From positions 74,501-138,500 of the forward strand of contig WHVY01000010.1 of the NCBI GenBank assembly GCA_022266195.1: a stretch of 64,000 nt of DNA, read 5' to 3'. This document shows, piece by piece, positions 34,100 to 49,700 of this stretch. Within the stretch, counting starts at the first letter, position 1, and every line of letters begins with the position of its first letter. This DNA is from Tetranychus cinnabarinus (lineage: Eukaryota; Arthropoda; Arachnida; Trombidiformes; Tetranychidae). Below the pieces are notes generated by a model. That model was not told where the DNA came from. It saw only the letters and a program-made list of their open reading frames with translations, and made no database searches. A program made the translations under genes and the position numbers.

Positions 34100-37000
34100 A
34101 GTTTAACTACTCAAATGTTTGACCATTCATTGAAACAACAGACAGGAAGATGAAAAGAGAAGCCACTAGGAGAGAAAGCAAAAAGAGAGTCCATAACAAG
34201 GGGAAAACAGGCAAAAGAGAACCTGTGGTTATTTAGGTTTAGCTGGTTAAACGGGTTTCTTTAGCCAATCAGAGGTTGAGTTGGATCCTATTTCAAGGTG
34301 AACTTGCATATGGTAACTTGACTCATCAGCTGAACCTTAGTTTTTTTTTGAAAAACTAATCTGGTTGCTCTTATGGTTTGTGACCTGAACATTTAGATCC
34401 AGTCTCACATCACAAGTGCAGCGATACAATGTCATAATTTTGATGATATTGAATTTACAAAGCATAAAACGAGTTTGTCAGCTCAAGTCTCTGCACCAAT
34501 ATTGCGTGATTTTGCCATTGTTAACATGTTTTAGTAAAATTATTATCCAATCTTTTCAACAATAATTTCGCCGATTTGCGTTTAGTTGTGAAAATATCAT
34601 TTGTATTGGTGTGGCTATATTTTGCCAATTTCTTGAGACTCTTTTTGTTCAAAATTGCATTGAAATTTGTACTTTTACATCCTACTTATTAATATATGGT
34701 TTTCAAGAATCAATGTGCATTTTAATTGTTGCGACTGCTTGCAGTCCTAATTGAATAAAATAGCAGCGTTAAAATGACTTTTATTTTTCCTTGATTTTTG
34801 ACTGTCAAAAGTTGATCCCATCTTATCGGATGAAAAAGTAGAGATGATAAAAAGAGTAGGCTGATCTTGATCCTGACTAGGGATTAACTTTCTTCAATCT
34901 CTCTCCTCATTGGGCGGAAAAGTGACCTGACCTGTGTATATTCTTGCATCAGTCTGTAGACAAGAGAAAGAGAAATTTATTTATTTGCTTTCAAAATGAT
35001 TATGAGTGTTAACAGGTACATTGAAATGATCAAGTGTAAAGACTGACAACTAGTTTATTGTTTCCACTTGAGAGTTCACCAAATTTACTTCTTGAATTGT
35101 TTTCTGGTCCAATTCAGCCACCAACAAGTTCATGGTAAGTATGTTGTATTTTCACTTCTTCATCTTTCAACCTTCTTTCTTTGAAAAACCAAAAATATTT
35201 ATAAAATTAGTAAGACCATTAGGATTATATAATAGTAAATATTAACTCACAAAACTGTGGATCGAAAATTTTAACATATCAACAAATATTTAGTTAACAA
35301 TCGACAACGTAAGCACACAAAAGACGAAACATTAAAGTGTCTAATTTAACGTTTGAATCTGATTAACGAATAAGGGTTAATAAAAATATGACAATTCCTT
35401 CAGAAATCTAGGTTAGGAATTAAGTCTATTTTATGTTATAAACTAAATGATTGAGATGAAATAACTCTCTATTAATTAACCGTTTATACAACAATTTTTT
35501 ACATAAAAAGAGTAAAGCTCATAAGACTTACTAGTTGCAATTCCGAGTCAAGATGTTTGTCGCTCGCTCCCGATTCCTTGTTAATTAACATCATTTCATC
35601 CGTTGAGAGAAAACACTTTGAAATGAGTTAAATTAAATAATGAAAAGCTACAAATTAAACTGTCAAATTAAAAAGAAGTGAAAAAATAAAATGATGCAAA
35701 CACCAATTTTTGGAATAGGTTCAATTGCGTGTCACCAGAGAGCACCAGCTTTGAAAATAATGATTCGAGTAAATTGTTCAATTGTTAATCAAAATTAATT
35801 AAAGTAAGCAAGGAAGTCAAATAATTGCACAGTTTAATCACCGACAAGACAATTGAGATTGAAAATAAACACAGGCTGTCCAATTGTCTTAAAGTAAACC
35901 ACACTAACTTATCAAAACAGCTTTAAAAGTGACAAAAATCTGCCATATTTAACTAGACTGTGAATCAAAACAATCAAATCTTAATTGAAACTAATATAAC
36001 AGTTACAGTTATGAAGCTGATTCACTCATAAGCACAGAGCCTATTTGAGCGGTAACACGGTACATATTGTTAAAGTTGAAGCAAACAATCAAACAGTTGA
36101 TATTGAATTAGCATCAATTAAATCCAAAACAATATTTCAGCAAAATTTACCAAAAAAGTTTAGTTGGTTGGCACCAGAGATCGCTAGCTAGAAGATGATA
36201 AAAATGACAAACCCAATCTCTCTCTCTCCCTCTCTCTTTTGCTTCCTAAAACATCTCACCAACCAAGTGTGTTTGTTTGGGTTAATTTAATTTAGGTTTT
36301 TGTTCAAGTTCACAATTTTTGTAAATTTACTTCGTTTCAATTAGTGTTTTGTTGGTTGTTAAATGTGGATTTACCAATCTGTTTTTCTGTGTGAACCATA
36401 CATATTTTTATAGTGCATTTGATTAACATTGTGTCAACCAAATCAATCCTCTGGATAACCAAAGAGAGTCTTAGATAAAGAGGAAATAGAGTCGAGGTAA
36501 TAACACTTTATGATGGATTCAGCTTTACTCTTTATTTTCTATCACAATTCCATTGTTTCCTGAATTTATCTTTTACCTTTTATTTTTTTCTATTATTTAC
36601 CTTCATGTCTCTGTCTTTTCGACTCTTCTTGACTCATCCTCAGTACCGATCCAAAATTACTCTTTAGCTTCGTATTTTCTTTGTAATTCTATCTTTGTTG
36701 GTCTTTTCACATTTCATCTGATCTCCTGAATTTATCTTTATCTGTATATATTTTGTGTCTATCTGATAGATCTCATTTTTTACATAATTACTCTATTGTT
36801 TTTTAGTGTCCTTTTCTCCCTTTTAAGGAATCTGTCAATTGACTAATACTAACCAACCGGATCAACCAAATTATCAATTCATCTTGTGTTTTTTTGTCAT
36901 AGTTTTCCATGTTTTTCTCTTTTTGATATTTTTTCTGCTTTTATGGAAATCTAAAAAGCTTGAACTTTTATGCTCTTTCTCTATCTGATTTGACAAAATC

Positions 37001-37775
37001 TGCTCTTACGTTTTTGATTGAACAGCGAGATAAGTAAGTTGTGATGTCAAATTGTTAGTGTAGTAATCCTTGCAATTAACAGTCATTGTATCTCCTTCTC
37101 CATAACCATTTCCCAGTTGTCATCCGTATATTGATACTGTATATAACTCTTTACTAGACAATGTCAGTGAATTGTCCAATTTGGATTGTTGTGATATTCC
37201 TTGTGCCTTTGTATTGATTGCTTTTTACTGCCACCATTATCCTTACAGTAGTGATTTTGTTTCCTAGCTTTTTCCTTTATCACTGTTTAGCTTTATCATT
37301 TTAACAAGTTGAGTTTGTACTTTGCATGTATGTGTTGACACTCACCAACCATTACAATTCAACTGACTTATATTTTTGTGATGAGTCAATGTTTAGGTAG
37401 CGGTGATTGCTGATTGATAGGCTGCTTAAAGGAGTCTTTTGTGTTCAGATCATCTTTAATTAACTTGTTTCGTTTTTTCCTTATTCTGTAATTTTTTTCT
37501 CTCCTTATAATATTCTTCGTCTTTCCCCTTCTGATTAGGCTTCAAGAAAAAAAATAGGAAGCGATGATGCGATAAACATGGTTCATTGGGGATGCTGTTA
37601 CTTGTTAAAATTGTCTTCGGTAAAATTAAATTTCATCAAGATGTGTTCCACTCAAGTGAATTATTGTGATCATCATGTTTGTGCGTTCCTTTATAATTGA
37701 GTAATATTAAGGTTAAACAAAAATTGTTTATCCGCCATCAAATAAGACACCGTTTTTGTTATACAAATTTTCTTC
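34100..37775. other. Intergenic, probable DIP2 promoter and 5' UTR
   Basis: No coding gene is seen. Possible elements of the DIP2 5' end are a strong donor-like site at 35135 (TTCATG/GTAAGTATG), a CT-rich run at 36217-36238 followed by a possible donor at 36498 (GTCGAG/GTAATA), and acceptor-like sequence just inside the first long frame (TTTTTCAAGCAACCCACAG at 37780-37798). A spliced non-coding leader exon is likely but not resolved. Confidence 0.35.
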
Positions 37776-40700
37776 ATGTTTTTCAAGCAACCCACAGTGA
37801 TGATTAAAACAGCAGGTATTAGCAAGATGACAGATAATTGTTTAGATATTAATCAACTGCCTATAGAGGTCCGGGAAAAACTGGCTGAGCTTGATTTAGA
37901 GTTAAGTGAAGGTGATATAACTCAAAAAGGTTATGAAAAGAAAAGATCTCGCCTATTGGCTCCATATCTTTCCTGCCAGCCCGCTCAAGGATCCGCTAGC
38001 CCATCAACCCGTGCCAAAAGACGAGTTCACCGTCGATTAACCCGGCATGAGTCTCGTTATCACTCTGAAGTTCGCCAAGAAGCCGTTCAACAGGCTTTAG
38101 CAGCTATGCAAAACAGGGTTAAGCCATCTTTACCCATGCCATCGAAAAGAACCTCTTTAATGGCAACAACAACCTCACCTTCTCGAGAGAATCGAGTAAC
38201 TGGATTAACAGATACATCATCTGATGAAGAAGACGAGGATTCATTGATTAATGAGAGTAGTGGTGGAGGAACTCCAGATGATGATCTCTTTATATCTGTT
38301 CGTCCAACCCATCTTATTAGTGGACACAACATTCGCCAGCAAAAATCTTATGACCAACAACCTAAACATCATTATCATCATCAATCTTCAACTGATACTT
38401 CAACAACTTCTTCACCCGCTCATGAACCCAATTTACCACCTCAACCTTTACCACCCAGAGTCATTGGTGTACAAGGTTTTCGTGATCATCAACCATCCTC
38501 ACCAGTTGAACATCGAAGTAAAGAAAAAAAGGAAATCAAAGCACCGTCCATCGTTCCTAGGGAGAGTAAACAATCGTCTCAACGGCAATTACAATCAGCT
38601 TTTCAAAATCAATTGAAAGCTCATCTCAAAGATAAAGTGAAAACGCCAATTACATCATCAACACCGCAACAACCACCCTTAATACCCTCACCAGCATCCT
38701 CTATGCAACAACCATCTTCAACAACTGTTAACAATCTTGACGATAATGACCAACCACCATTACCACCGCCTCACCAGTCAACTCAATATCCTCCAAGAAT
38801 GATGAAACAACATCATTTCAATAATAACAATAACAGTAATAACAACAACAATAACAATAATATCAACCTGAGCAGTAGTATTAATAATAATAAAGATAAT
38901 TTAAGCCGTGGTTCTGGTGATGGTACTGGAAGTGGTGGAAGTAGTTATGATGATAACTGTAGTAGTAGTGAGCGACCACCTGAAAAACCTCCTCAAAGGA
39001 TAAGTTCTAGATCAGATACAAACATCATGAGCATAACCGATATGCTGCAAAGTTTATCAACAACAAATACAAGTTTCTCCACACAAAATCAACAATCTCA
39101 ACCTGATGTAACCAAAACTAATAACAATAATGATTCTTTATCACTTAGCAGAACCTCACCCTCAAGTCAAGATATTGGCCCAGAATATGATAATGTTTAT
39201 GGTCATCAAGAAAACACTGGTTCACCAATGCGCACCAGTCGATCACCATCTATTGATACTTATGGTACAGGTAGATGGAAGGTATCAGCCAAAATTCAGC
39301 AGCTTTTAAATACACTAAAAAGACCAAAGAAAAGACCACTCCATGATTTTTATATTGACGATGAAACTGATTTAGAAATAGCTGCCAATCAATTGGACCC
39401 ATCAGCACCTAGACCAGAGGGAAGTACCATGCTGCCATCAGTCAGTGAACCTCTCATAGTTTCCTCTGGACTACCCAAAAGTTTAGAGGAAGCTCTTCAA
39501 CGTTACGGTTCAGCAACCTTTAAAGCTCCAGCAATCACTGTTCTCGATCCTACTGGAAAGATTAGTCCCTCGATAACTTATGGCAAATTACTGAGTCGAA
39601 GTCGAAAAATTGCATACAATTTATTAAATAAAATTGGTCAAAAAGGTCTTACCACTGGGGCTGAAACAACAACCATTAAACCCGGTGACCGTGTAGCATT
39701 AGTTTATCCAAACAGTGATCCCATTGGATTTATTTGTGCTTTCTATGGATGTCTCATGGCTGGAATAGTTCCGGTTCCAATTGAGGTTCCCATGTCCAAA
39801 AGGGATGCTGGATCACAACAAATAGGCTTTCTTTTAGGCTCTTGCAATGTTTCTTATGCACTAACAGCTGATGCATGTTTCAAGGGATTACCCAAATCTC
39901 CCGGAACTGGTGAAATTCATACCTTCAAAGGTTGGCCACCTTTAACCTGGTTAGTTCCAGATAATTGGTCAAAACCTCCAAGAGATTGGGTTCCACCGCC
40001 AAGGATCTCTGAAGAGGTTCCAGCTTATGTTGAATATACTCTTGATAAAGATGGTTCAATGAAAGGTGTTTGTGTCTCTCGACAAGCCATGATTTCCCAC
40101 TGTCGAGCTTTAACCAGTGCTTGTAATTACACTGAAGGTGATGTTATGGTTTGTGTATTGGACTTTAAACGTGAAGTTGGACATTGGCATTCAGTGTTAA
40201 CCAGTGTCCTCAATGGAATGCATGTCATCTTTATACCTTACTCACTAATGAAAATAAATCCCTCCTTTTGGATGTTAATGATTACCAAATTTAAAGCAAC
40301 TGTGGCCATCTGTAAATCTCGTGATTTACATTGGGGATTATTGGCAACCAAGGAGCACAAAGATGTAAATTTATCAACACTTCGAATGTTATTAGTGGCC
40401 GATGGCTCCAATCCATGGTCACTTTCCTCTTGCGACCAATTCATGAGTGTATTCCATAGTCGCGGACTTCGCCCTGATGCTGTTTGTCCCTGTGCTGCTT
40501 CACCAGAAGCTCTTACCGTTGCCATCAGAAGGTAAGTCTCTTTATTTGTAAACTCACCAGAAAAGCAATATTAATGAAACATTTTCTTCCATTGTCAATA
40601 TCCACAAATGAATTAAATTCAGATTTTTCTCTTGACATAATTACTGTAATGATATAATTTCATGATCAACTTGATTCATTGTTTCATTCATTTTCTTGAC

Positions 40701-43700
40701 ATTTACTTTTCTCATCTTCATCCATCACTATTATATTACCTTTTTATTATCGCTCAATATCACCACCACCCTAAAAATTGATAATTATTTCGGCTCATTT
40801 CTACAATCAGCTAATTTATGATTCATGTAATAATTCATTTTTTTACAAAAAACTAACAATTCAAGGTTAGACTTGTAAATTAAGAGCCGGGAATTATTGA
40901 ATCAATACTGAAGCTGAATCAATAGTGAACATTGAAAAAAATCATTTACTCATTACTATTTCATGTTTCAACGCAATGACAAATGTTATTGCCGAACAAT
41001 CATTTGATTTTTTCTCTACAATATTAATTGCAATTGTTATTCAAGTCTACGGGCTAACAACCTTTTCTCACTTTCTTTTCTTGCTAACTTTACTTCCTCC
41101 ATTTTTTGAGAAAACAAAACAAAGCAAGAAAATTGAAGGAAAAGTATATCAAGTCAATTAATTTTGATGGAAATAATGATGATTATGTTTACTCCTCTTC
41201 CCCAACTTGCAAAACACTTTTGACTTTTCCTTCACTGACTTAAGGAAACGGAAAAAATGTTTCCTTCAACTCACACAAACACACACATTGACTTCATTAT
41301 AAAGGTTAAGACGCAAAAAGCATGTTTATTAGCTAAGTGGTCCTGCTTCAAAATTGACCAGTCTCAAGACATAAAAAAAAATAACAAGTGAGGGTCAACT
41401 TTTCCGTCCAACTTGAAATATCTAAACATCTTGCCTTGCTCCATGCTCTTCATTATCATCATAATTTTGTCTTATTGATGAAGTTTATTTACTGGGAATC
41501 TATCGATCAGCCAATGTTTCTTTGTGTTAACATCTCAACTAATTAAAAAAACTCAACATTTGTAAACAAAAATGTTGCTTTTATCAGGAAACTTAACCTT
41601 TTCTTATCAATTGATCATAAACTCAGTCAGTTTCGGTGTTGCTTTTTCATACTTTACACCTTGTCATTAATTTAGTTAATTTTAATTTGTTGATTTCAAG
41701 ATTTTTGCCATCATTTAACAGATTGTCTTCAGTTTGCTCAACATTTATCAGCAACTGTTCAATTATATGTTGAAAATGAACAATTTGTTTCTGTTTTCAT
41801 CTTTCAGTTTATTTTTCTCCTGAATTACAACATGAATTTTAACCAAGATAAATGTGAGAACATCATTTATATTACATTAATACGAAACTTCAATTAGGAG
41901 CAGCTAATTTAACATACAACATTCAACGTTTTTCTTCTTCAACTGATAATCATGATTAGTAGCACTTATGTATATTTATATCTTTATATTTAAATATTCA
42001 CTTAATAATATACAATATTTTGTTGTTACTTTTAAAATACAGAATGAAAATTGGAAAGTTTGAAAGTAGCATTGATAATGGTTATTAGTGGATATCATTG
42101 ATTTAATGTCCAACATTAGTCAAAACGCTTAAAGCCAATTCCATACTATTTTTACTATTATTGAAAAATGTCATTCTAATCATTTTGTTCATCTTCACCA
42201 TTTGAACACACTCATGATAAAGTGTTTACGAGTGCGTTGATCACAATTTAGGTTTTAAAAAACTATCACAAAAAAAGTTAACATTTGCCTTGAGCAATTA
42301 TCTCATTGATCATGTCTTTATAACAAGCATTTATTTCGCACTTTTTGTTTCTATTTTGTTTTCCATTGAACTTTTTCATTCTCATTTATCATGATAGCTA
42401 TAAGATTGATTGCTATTCAAGTTGATATCCTTTTTGTTCCGATTTGATCATCTTTTGCTGTCTAAACAAAATTACTTTTTCCTCTCTTCTCTAAATCTGA
42501 TTACCAATCTGTTTCAATTCAGTTCAATCTCTTTGATTATTTAATACAATCTTATTGTCTTTTCGGGTCTAATCCTTGAGACATTAATTGTGATTATAAT
42601 CAATGAAAACAACATTCACTGCGAAAATTAAAACTTACTTTACCTTTTTAGGTAACAGCTATTTCCACATGAAAATTTCATTCTTTATCCAATTTCAATT
42701 TAATCTTGTTTAGATTTCCATGAAATCCAAACATTCACCAAATATAGAGTTGATCAGTTGAATTATCATTTACATGATTATCCTGTGAAAATTGAAATTT
42801 GTTAAACTTACTACTCTTTAATGGTTAATGTGAATTGATGCTTGAACGCATTTTAATGCATTGAACAAACTCATTGGTCACCTTTTTTGCATAACTTTAC
42901 CTAAAGGTCAATCATTCAGAAATAGTCAAATGTCATCTGGTGTTTCTTTGCATTCATTAACGCATTTAATTGTGTCTGGCCGTAATTTGACGCAACCATG
43001 AGACCATTTTAGTTTCACTATTCAAAGCAACAGACAAGTTAATCTTATTGTTATTCCGATAATTACTGTGAAAACTTGATATTGTTGTCACAATATCAAG
43101 AAACTGATGATTAAAATGGGAAATGTTACTTTAAAGCGACTCAATTATCATGATAATTATGATGATACAATTGACCATGGAAATCAAATAATAGAGTTGA
43201 TCATTTACCTGAATTGCAGCCTTGAACATCGGTATAACTGATGTAATTTTAATTGTAATCAGCTAATCAGAGCCAGTTTTAAACTGTCATTAAAACAAGT
43301 TTTCACTCAATTTCTTGTTTTTCCGTAATTTTGTTTATCCTTTTCCCTCATGATTCATCCAGAATTTTTGCTTCATCCAAATCTGAATGATTGCTTTCCT
43401 ACTATTAAACATTTATTATTGATTTCAATGGATGAAACAATTTCAAACTAAACATATTCACAATTAGCTCTTCTGTGAACTTAATTTACTCTCGAAGCTT
43501 TAATTGTGAGACATTGATAAATTATTGAGAAAAATAGCATTTAAATTTCACAATTAAATGTTCACCATTTGCTGACTTGACAAACCTTAAAAGATGTCAA
43601 CCAAATGATTTAATCTCTCAACCCTTTTACCCAACATTAACTATTCAAGCTACTTGACTAACTGTAAAAATTAGGTTGTGCATAAAACTGTAAACAAGCA

Positions 43701-46700
43701 ATTAAACAACGGTCACTTTGACAATTTGTGATTAAAATGAACCACAAAAAAGGTTGAATATTTCACTTTTAATTGTGATCCTTTTATAATGAAATATTGT
43801 TACAATGAAAGACTGAAAATGAAACATGAAAGAGAGCTGAACTGTTCATCAACTTGATTTAAAATTCACCATCAAATGCATCATATTAGTCATCAAATTG
43901 AAGATTCTTTGTACTGTTGATGTTAATCATTATAATTGACCATAAGTTGAATCACCTTCTAAACCATTTGTAATCAATCAAAGTGCTTCTGTAAATCCAG
44001 TTTTCATGAATAGCAAGAAATCTTTTTTAAGATTTTCTCTGATTAACCAGTGAATATAAATCAGCTGATTTTCGGCCTCTTTCCAGAAAATTTTCACTCA
44101 AAATGAATCTCAACCTTTTAATGATCAAATATTAATATTAACGGTCGTTGTCCTTTGAGCATTATGTTTCACTTTTTTTCTGATTCGTATTGTAATATTT
44201 TAAACTGAATAATAACTGTAAACGGGAAGTCTTTTGTTCTCATCATGAGAATTGTTATTATCATGGAAACTACCAAACCTCAGATTAAAAACACTGAGAT
44301 GTTCATTAACATGTACAGACTTTTCATTTCTAATCATATCTGGTTAAATCTTTATAAGTTTATTTGTTTATCAACAGCCAAACGAAACAACTCAACTCAA
44401 TTAAAGTTGATTAACTTAATAGCAATGAGATTTATTACAAGATCATTATCTATATTATCATTAGCTGATTAACCATTGATGATTGAAAATTGATTTTACT
44501 TCCATATTCATCTGATTCAATGCTCTCTCTCTCTCTCCCCATGAAAACTACTTTTTTTGGGAAACCTTTTTGCTCATCTTTCATCATCTTTTCAAGATTA
44601 TTAACTCATTATCGTTATCTTCATGGACCAACATGAAAGCCAACTCTATAAGTTTACATTATCCTAATAATGAATTTTCCGCCTCTAATCATGATACAAC
44701 CAATACCAAGTTAACTCAATTTTTCTTGATAAATTGTTGCGTTGAATTTAATTTAATGTGACTTTTTGTTTGATTTAATGTGAATTGATATTAATGATTT
44801 ACTTCCTTCATTTAGTTTACAGTTGAAACAAATCAGTGTTACTAGGATAATGATAAACACACTTAGACTAATCACACATCAGAATCAATGTGGTTTAACT
44901 GATTTGTTGGATAACTTCATTTCTGGTGAATATCAAACATCCCGTTAATAACTTTTAATTGCTACAATTTAACCACTAAAACGGTTTTTAATAATATTGT
45001 AAAATTATGAAAGGAATCATTTTGATGACCATAATCATTTGACCATCAATGCTACTCTGATTTACAATTTGCTGAATAACTTGACAACTTATTATTTTGC
45101 TGTCAAAATGAATCGTTTTATTTGACGTCCTTTGACATTGATTAAGCATTTTATATTTAATTGTATTCAATCATTTGATCAAATACCTTAATATCTTGAA
45201 TATTCATATGTTAAATGCATCTTTTCAGTGAAACTATCAAAATTTTCAACTTGTGTTGTATTGCATTTTGAACCATTTTAATAACTGTTATCTCGCTACT
45301 ATTAGACTCTTTATCATGCTGTGTAATTCATAATTTAATAACAATTTAAGGTGTAACTAACTGTTCTTGATAATCAAATATTTATTATTTACTTGACACT
45401 TTATTCAAGAAGATTATCTATTGTAATAATCGTAACCATTTTATTGATTATTTTTCATCTTCTCACACAAAGAGATAATAGGATTTGACAGGTCGACAGA
45501 GTTGAGTAAAGTTTAATTTATTCAATGAAAAAAGGTAAATTCAAAGTGAATGATAATTTGTGATGTTGTGTCACTATTTGAGGGTCAAACAATCAATTCA
45601 AATCTTGAAATAGAATGAAAGAAAAGCTGAAAAGGTAAAAAAGGAAGAAAGGTAAACTTATGGAGAAAAAGAAAGAAATGAATTGAAAGTGATTGAGTTT
45701 AAATAATGAGCTTGAGGTTTTGATAAATCACTTGACTTGAAATGTTTAAGTAAATTTACTCTACGTTTTCAAATGATTTAATGTAAATTTTTGATGATCA
45801 TCATTTTTGAATCATTTTACTTTGGCGAAAAGATTTAAAGTTTCAAGTTAAGTGATGAACAAACAGTTGAAATGAGCTGACGATGAGTAAAATAGCTTTT
45901 ATTATTATATAAAAATTGTCTGCCATTCAAAATATTTCTTGTTATTTTATTAACACCTAACTTTGTTTCCTTCATTCCTCGCCAAAACCAAATATAACTT
46001 GATATTCATTTTTCAACTTGATTCACTTTCTCATCTTCATCTTCACCAATTTTTCCTTTCCTTTCCAGGGAAAACATTAGCTTTTCACTTTTGAACAATT
46101 TCTTATTTCTCTTGCTCAACTCCGAATATGGAACAAAATTTATGTTTCTTGACCCAGTTTTACTCTCTGCATCGTTTAAACATTACATTGACTCCTTTTT
46201 TGTTTCCTTCATTTTCCTCTTTACACTTGAGATTTTAAGTTATCCAATACTGTAAAATGATACCAATTAATTTCATTTGAAATTCATAATGGTTGAAAAA
46301 GCTGTACAGCTGGATGATAAATGATGTGAACGATGAAGAGTGATGTTCAACTTAGGGCGAAGAAAAGAGAAACATACAGTAAAAAAAGCATCAAATATTT
46401 CATGTTTTATGTTCAATATTTTTCATTATTTTGTCACTTAATGAAAGATCTTGAATTGATGGAAATCAAAAATTACATTAACCAGGATATGATGACTTCA
46501 CTTGGCTTCAGAGATAAATCATAAAACCAAGCAATTTTCACAAATTTAGTTATCATGGAACAGTTTAAAGTCAAATTAACTTCGTTGGCTAGTTTATTCA
46601 CTGTTTCACCAACTTATGCTTGTTGTTTCTGAGATGATTCAATTTCTTTGTTAGCATTTGGATCGACGAGTAGAGGATTCGTGAGTTCACTTTCTCGTTT

Positions 46701-49700
46701 ATTGTCCTTTTGTTTTTCGGCAATTAGTGCTAAATCCCATTTCTCCTTGTTTCTTGTGAGCACAATGGCGTTGCCCAGTGGATGGATGAACATTATCGCT
46801 GCCAATGAGTAGACAAGACCTGGATTGTAGTCTATTGTTGCTTGAAATACTTTGGTATAATATAGTGAAGATAATATTGGAATTATTCCTCCAATCGCTG
46901 AATTAAATGCAAACAGTTTTCCAACTTCATCTGTAGGAACCATTCGTGAAAGTATTGAACGATCAATTGCTAGTAAAACACCAGCAAAACTGCCAAAAAA
47001 CATGAAAACGTAGACAATTGGACTAAGAATTAATCCTTTGACCAGGAAACAGTAAGTGACTGAAACGATACCAATAATGGCAACTGCACTGTCATGAAGT
47101 TTCATTTTGTAAATGAATAAAGGTGGACCCACAATGGCACCTAAAGTAAAAAAGATCATTACAAGTGACCCATAATAGCCAATCTGTTTTGCATCCCAAT
47201 GGTAAACTCGTTGGTTAAATTGATAAACAATATTTTGTTCACCCAGATAAGTCATGTTCTGTATAAACCCAGCCATTAAGGTTGAAATTATATACCAATG
47301 GCCATTATTAGGCCTTTTCTTGAACACACAGCGAACGCAGGATAAAATCAAGTTATCAGGTTTGAGCAAGTCAGCAACTATTTGCTTGAAACCAACTTTT
47401 TCTTCCTTCTCTTTGCCTCCATCTTCAACATTATTCAAATTAACATCTAACTTTTCCACCGTTTGTTGATCAACAGTCTGATCGGAATCATTTAACATTA
47501 CAAAAGCCCAAATCGTAGCAAGAACAGCGCCCAACGAGGAAAAAATGTAAACCCCAACGTAATTACGAAGAAGACCAAAAGAACAAAAATCGCTTGCAAT
47601 CAAATGCCCTCCCAAAGTGTTAGCTGTAGGCATAGCTGTAAATGAATGACAAAATTGGAAATTTGATTAAAATTCAATCGAAAAGGTTGATTTCCTTTCT
47701 TCATGAAATCAAATCAAATTTTCAAAGTAAATTACAAATTGAGAGTTCACTCACTTGCGAAGAAGAAAATCTCAAGAACTGTGAATCTTATGGCTCGATA
47801 TTTAGCCGGAGTTTTCCGAGTTGCATAAGTAAAGGTTCCTGTATAAATGATCGCTCCACTTCCAGTCAAAATGGGAAACAAATAAGTGTACAACAATGAA
47901 TAAGGATCTGTAAAAAAACATTTGTCAATTTTTTCATTTCAAAACTCAATTCAATCTTACCTGTTTCAAAATGAATACACTGATAGATGACCATGATATT
48001 TTGCACTACATTTGCTGCTGACGCAAAGCCAAGCATGTATCTCAAATGGTTGGGATAAGCGTCGATCCAATAACCCATAATGAGAGATGTGAATATTGTT
48101 GGTATTGTTGTTATTATTGTTATGTACATTTTAAGTGTTGTCGTCTCTTTGAAAACACCTATTTGTATCGAGTCATATTCACTTGCTGATGATTCCAGTC
48201 TCAAACAAACAGATTCATTTGCTGAATAATGGTTCATACAATATTTATCTTGAATTAACTGATTTAAAGCAATATTTGGTAATAGTGAGCTGAACATGCT
48301 CATGAAAAAGAAAACATCAATTCGAAGAAGCTTGATTAAGCCGAAAAACTCTTTCACTGTAATTTTAGGCATTCTGATGGTTTATTGTAATAATACTTAC
48401 ATTGAAATGTAACTACAAGAATTAGACGAGAAAATGATCAAACATTTTTTAAACTAACATTTATTTCCTTATCTAACAAGTAGTGAACCTTGTCGGCTCT
48501 CGATCACGTTATAATCAACTTGAACGTTGCCAATTCCAGGTCTCGAAGCACTTGATAACATGAATTCAAGGTTTAATCACTTGAATTATTACATGATGGT
48601 TAGTTGATGCATTCGCCCTCACTTATCTTACATTGTACTTAGATTTCAAATACCAAGATAAGAAACAATTTTCATGAAAATATCGACTTCGATCTTCTTG
48701 GTACTTCAGCTGTAATTACTTATGATTTTATGCAAAAAATGATTAGATTCTAGAATTTTTCCAATTCCTTTATTATTATCCAAGTCAAATACACGTTCAT
48801 AGATTCAGAATAATTGTTACATTGAAAAAGTTGTGCGATTTTTTTATTATAAAAAATGTTTTACTCATAAAGATGTTGAAAAAGATTGGTCAAGTGAACC
48901 AGAAAAAGAGAGAAAATTGGACCAAATATTTAATTCTACTCTTCATTTCTATTATGTAAGTTAATTTCAAAAGGTCAGTGTGAAAATTGGACTCAAGAGT
49001 GAAGAGGAAAAAAGGAAGATAAAGATTTACCAAAAATCTATCGATCCTCAACGCTTCATCATCCTCTTGATCTTTCCATCATCTCTGGCTTAAATGATAC
49101 ACAAAGAACATTCTTTATCACCAATTTTTCTCTTGATTTTGGGTTACAGGTTTTTACACTTAAAACAAACTTTCTCTTCAAACATTTTACTTTCGCCTTC
49201 ATCATCAACTTTCTTCTGGCTCTTTCAATCTTCCGATAACATTTCTTAGCTCAAAAAAACCAACAATAACGTCAAAAAATCAACAGCATGATGATGCGGT
49301 TGCCCACTAGATGCAACTCAAGAGACCAATTACCCACTGACTGGTTTCTTGTTCACGGTTAAAAAGTCCATGGGAAAAAATTAACAAAGAACGAGATGAT
49401 GATGAAGAAGATGAAGGTTAAGGTGAAGTGTAAAGACAAAGAAGCCAAATGTATTAACAGCTACTTAAGAAAGTGGGTGGAAGAGGAAAATGAGGAGGAA
49501 AAAGGAGTAAAAGTAAAGACTTTTGATGCGTTTTCATTTCACGTAACGAGTGTATTATAAAAAAGGTGTAACATTAGTAAAAATTGCTTTCAAAATTTAC
49601 CTGTAAAAAAGAGAAAAAAAGAAGTTCTTTCATCTTGAAAGACCGAGAGGAAGATGAAGGTGAGAGAGTCAGAGTGATGAAGATCACTTCATCTAAAAAG

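Noticed and set aside
35050..35134. Open frame ending at a strong GTAAGT donor as a coding DIP2 first exon
   Set aside because: Joining it to the acceptor at 37798 puts a stop straight after the junction, so it can at most be a non-coding leader exon.
44245..44761. Two consecutive + strand frames of 63-75 residues in DIP2 intron 1
   Set aside because: No shared frame, no splice sites linking them and random-looking composition.
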